A stretch of 8,264 nucleotides of DNA from positions 1 through 8,264 of the forward strand of contig JAEYRQ010000581.1 of assembly GCA_023435545.1 (NCBI GenBank), read 5' to 3'. This document shows positions 6,682 to 8,264 of this stretch, piece by piece; position 1 is the stretch's first letter; each line of letters opens with the position of its first letter. The notes under the pieces were generated by a model. That model saw only the letters and a list, made by a program, of their open reading frames with translations. It was not told the DNA's origin and searched no databases. Source of the stretch: Pseudomonadota bacterium. GTDB taxonomy: Bacteria > Pseudomonadota > Alphaproteobacteria > Rhizobiales > Tepidamorphaceae. A program made the position numbers and the translations under genes.

Positions 6682-7386
6682 TCAATCCGTGGGGGAGAAA
6701 GCTCCATGCGCGGAATGAGACAGGTGCGATTTTATTATATCGGCCGCACTCAGTCCCATCAGGCAGTCATGTATGACATCGTAAAGCACCCCTTCTTCCT
6801 TAAGGATCGCCGCAACACGGTGGCTAAACCGTCGATCTTTGAAGTATATTTTTTGTATATTGGGGGCTGATGGAATCCGCTTGATTTGCTTATCGTCAGC
6901 ACCGCCGCATCCTGCTAAGATATAGTAGTTTGTACCCTCAACGAAGTTCCCATCTAATGACAGGTATTTCCACTCACGAATGTTACACGTGTAGTGCCCC
7001 CAGCGCCTCTCATTTGGAACGATATCTTTATGGACGGAATATTGTGGTACAAATGAAATAACATTATCCATGCCTATATACCGAGATGCAATTATTGACA
7101 AGAATCCGCCCATGCTACTTCCGATTGCGTTTATCGTCTTCCCGGAGCCGTAGGATCGGACAATGTCCGCTATCAGTTCAAAATTCAGACTGTTTCCCCA
7201 GGACCTGAATTTATCCGTGATGAAAATGGCGGTCGATCCAAGTGAGGCCTTCACGAATTCTTCGCGCTGGACGTCGATTCTGCCAAGCGAGTGACCGACC
7301 CCTGTGAAGCAAAGCGTAATGCGGTCTGTTCCGGAGTTCTCCAATGAAGCGATCCTGGTCGATCTGTCTTCATATACTGTGATCAT
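6682..7386 (-). CDS. Alpha/beta-hydrolase-like protein, low-GC and probably acquired
   Basis: From the ATG at 7386 this gives a 234-residue protein with no signal peptide or membrane segment. It has the look of a serine hydrolase of the alpha/beta fold: an early strand with a possible oxyanion loop, LCFTGVGHSLG, at 25-35; a nucleophile elbow G-S-S-M-G at 89-93 with Ser91; the following VISFVPQYSV at 109-118; an acid candidate Asp164 or Asp165 in GGADDKQ; and a likely catalytic His189 in RRFSHRVAAILKEEG. I recall similar FxPQxS proteins near surface-polysaccharide genes in rhizobia, but the substrate is unknown. The frame runs 38 codons further up to a TTG at 7500; that part is GC-rich, Arg-rich and unlike protein, so I reject it. 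Sampled stretches of the gene are only about 40% G+C against roughly two thirds elsewhere, which points to transfer from another source. The ribosome binding site is weak (a purine-rich AGAGACGG just upstream). Confidence 0.72.
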   Translation of the reverse strand: MITVYEDRSTRIASLENSGTDRITLCFTGVGHSLGRIDVQREEFVKASLGSTAIFITDKFRSWGNSLNFELIADIVRSYGSGKTINAIGSSMGGFLSIIASRYIGMDNVISFVPQYSVHKDIVPNERRWGHYTCNIREWKYLSLDGNFVEGTNYYILAGCGGADDKQIKRIPSAPNIQKIYFKDRRFSHRVAAILKEEGVLYDVIHDCLMGLSAADIIKSHLSHSAHGAFSPTD

Positions 7387-7705
7387 CTGCCGTCTCTTGG
7401 CTCCGCTTCGAGGCGCTTTGCGCGATGCGCGGGGCGACTCAGCCCCTCGGCGCGAAGTACGCAAGGCACAATCTATGGGGGCGATAAATGGCCAGAACAA
7501 TCAGGGAGAGAAGACACCTTACGGTTGCGGTGCGCCGTCATCACCGCCTTGGGTGGCTGGTGCGCGATGAAGGTGGTGCATCGCCGAATGAGGCGCTGCA
7601 GCGCCACGTTGGTTCGGCGGGCATCGCCCCGCTCAATTCGGCGGCCACGTTCGGAGGCTGGCATCGAGGACCGGATTCTGAATGGACTGCTGCTGAGCGG
7701 CGCGG
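7387..7705. other. 319-bp stretch with no supported gene
   Basis: GC-rich DNA between the hydrolase start and the methyltransferase remnant. It holds a hairpin GGGGC-gactca-GCCCC at 7431-7446 flanked by further GC-rich complementary bases, with no T-run. Short frames on both strands (for example plus strand 7488-7751, 87 codons) show no recognisable motif and an arginine-rich make-up typical of chance frames in GC-rich DNA. I see no tRNA, attachment site or insertion-sequence end. It may be decayed coding DNA from the same rearrangement that broke the neighbouring genes. Confidence 0.5.
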
Positions 7706-8107
7706 CTACGCCTTGTACGCCACCCAGCCTCGGAACGTGAATCCAGCATAGAACAGTGACACCTCTGTGAACCCCGCTTCCCGCAGCAGGGCCTCGTCCT
7801 CATCCGGGGACAGTAGCGGCAGGCAGTCGCCAATCGCCGTGATCGCGTTCTCGGCATTCGAGGCCGGTATGCCGGACGCCGTCGCGAACGCGGCATAGCG
7901 CGCGAGCCATTGCTCCTTCGCCCCATCCTGCAGGGGGAAGCTATGGTGGGCGACGACGAATGGGGCACCGCCTTTCAGCCGCCGATGCACCTCCATCAGC
8001 GTGCGTCGGCGCTCCTCCAGAGGGATGAAGTGCAGGGTGAGGAGACACGTTGCCGCATCGAAAGGCCCCGCGGGCGCGGTGTCGATATAGCCCTGGTGAA
8101 GGTCCAC
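7706..8107 (-). pseudogene. SAM-dependent methyltransferase, N-terminal part missing
   Basis: The 133 residues read from a GTG at 8107 match the C-terminal part of a class I methyltransferase: the core strand and helix FDAATCLLTLHF near 16-27, LEERRRTLMEVHRRLKGG at about 30-47 (the usual post-motif III turn), and the terminal pair LLREAGFTEVSLFYAGFTFRGW. The part that should carry the glycine-rich SAM-binding motif I, roughly the first 90-100 residues, is absent. Upstream of 8107 the minus-strand frame stays open, but it is antisense to a convincing TRAP-binding-protein frame and has no ATG. The GTG would be a start only by accident, since VDLHQGYI is the normal internal strand after motif II. 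The remnant could not bind SAM as seen. The target of the original enzyme cannot be told. Confidence 0.75.
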
Positions 8108-8264
8108 TCGCGCGGCGACAAGCAGATCAAGACCCCGGCCGATCTGGAAGGCGTCAAGCTCCGCATGCCGTCCGGCGAGGCGTGGCTGTTCCTCGGGAAG
8201 GCGCTCGGCGCCAACCCGGTCCCGATGGCCTTCACCGAGGTCTATACGGCGCTGCAGACCGGAG
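8099..8264 (+). pseudogene. dctP: TRAP transporter solute-binding protein (DctP family), 5' truncated and running off the window
   Basis: The frame KVHSRGDKQIKTPADLEGVK continues with LRMPSGEAWLFLGKALGANP and VPMAFTEVYTALQTG to the window end. This is the hinge and second-lobe start of periplasmic DctP proteins, which bind C4-dicarboxylates or other organic acids and hand them to the DctQM permease. The conserved Arg of KLRMP, which usually contacts the ligand carboxylate, and the AFTEVYTALQTG segment are both present. The N-terminal signal peptide and first lobe (about 130-150 residues) are not there: upstream of about 8099 the DNA encodes the methyltransferase remnant on the other strand, and the plus frame has no ATG or ribosome binding site. 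The gene is therefore broken at its 5' end, unless the join is an assembly artefact. Its 3' end lies outside the window. Confidence 0.78.

Noticed and set aside
7431..7446. GGGGC/GCCCC hairpin as an intrinsic terminator
   Set aside because: There is no T-run on either strand beside it; it lies upstream of, not after, the hydrolase gene.
7488..7751. Plus-strand 87-codon gene
   Set aside because: It has no recognisable motif, its end is antisense to the methyltransferase remnant, and its composition looks like chance.

Overview
The window comes from a high-GC alphaproteobacterium, most likely of the order Hyphomicrobiales (rhizobial relatives). Three things suggest this: the style of the lipoamide dehydrogenase and of the replicative DnaE; G+C near two thirds in all the long genes; and a LexA box of the alphaproteobacterial direct-repeat type (GTTC-N7-GTTC) rather than the enterobacterial palindrome. 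No RNA gene, CRISPR array or complete mobile element is visible.

Left part (1-2738): the last codons of an unidentified plus-strand gene, then lpdA (dihydrolipoyl dehydrogenase, the E3 subunit of 2-oxoacid dehydrogenase complexes), then a convergent membrane acyltransferase of the OafA/NolL type. The stop codons of lpdA and the acyltransferase share a CTAG, so there is no intergenic DNA between them.

Centre (2739-6584): an AT-rich control region holds a perfect TTGACA -35 and, between it and the start point, a LexA box GAAC-N7-GAAC. About 40 bp on, with its own strong ribosome binding site, is a 29-codon gene for a single-pass membrane microprotein. It is followed by dnaE1, the alpha subunit of the replicative DNA polymerase III. 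Size, LexA control, membrane nature and position before dnaE all recall SidA of Caulobacter crescentus, the 29-residue SOS-induced inhibitor of cell division. This is the most interesting item here, because such a gene is easily missed by gene callers. If the polymerase is read through from the same promoter, one damage-responsive transcript would pair a division brake with the replicative polymerase.

Right part (6585-8264): accessory or rearranged DNA. It holds an AT-rich minus-strand alpha/beta-hydrolase-like gene (probably acquired), a 319-bp stretch without a convincing gene, the C-terminal part of a SAM-dependent methyltransferase (minus strand), and the middle of a TRAP transporter solute-binding protein (plus strand). 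The last two abut head to head near 8099-8107, each lacking its N-terminal part, which marks a rearrangement breakpoint or an assembly join.
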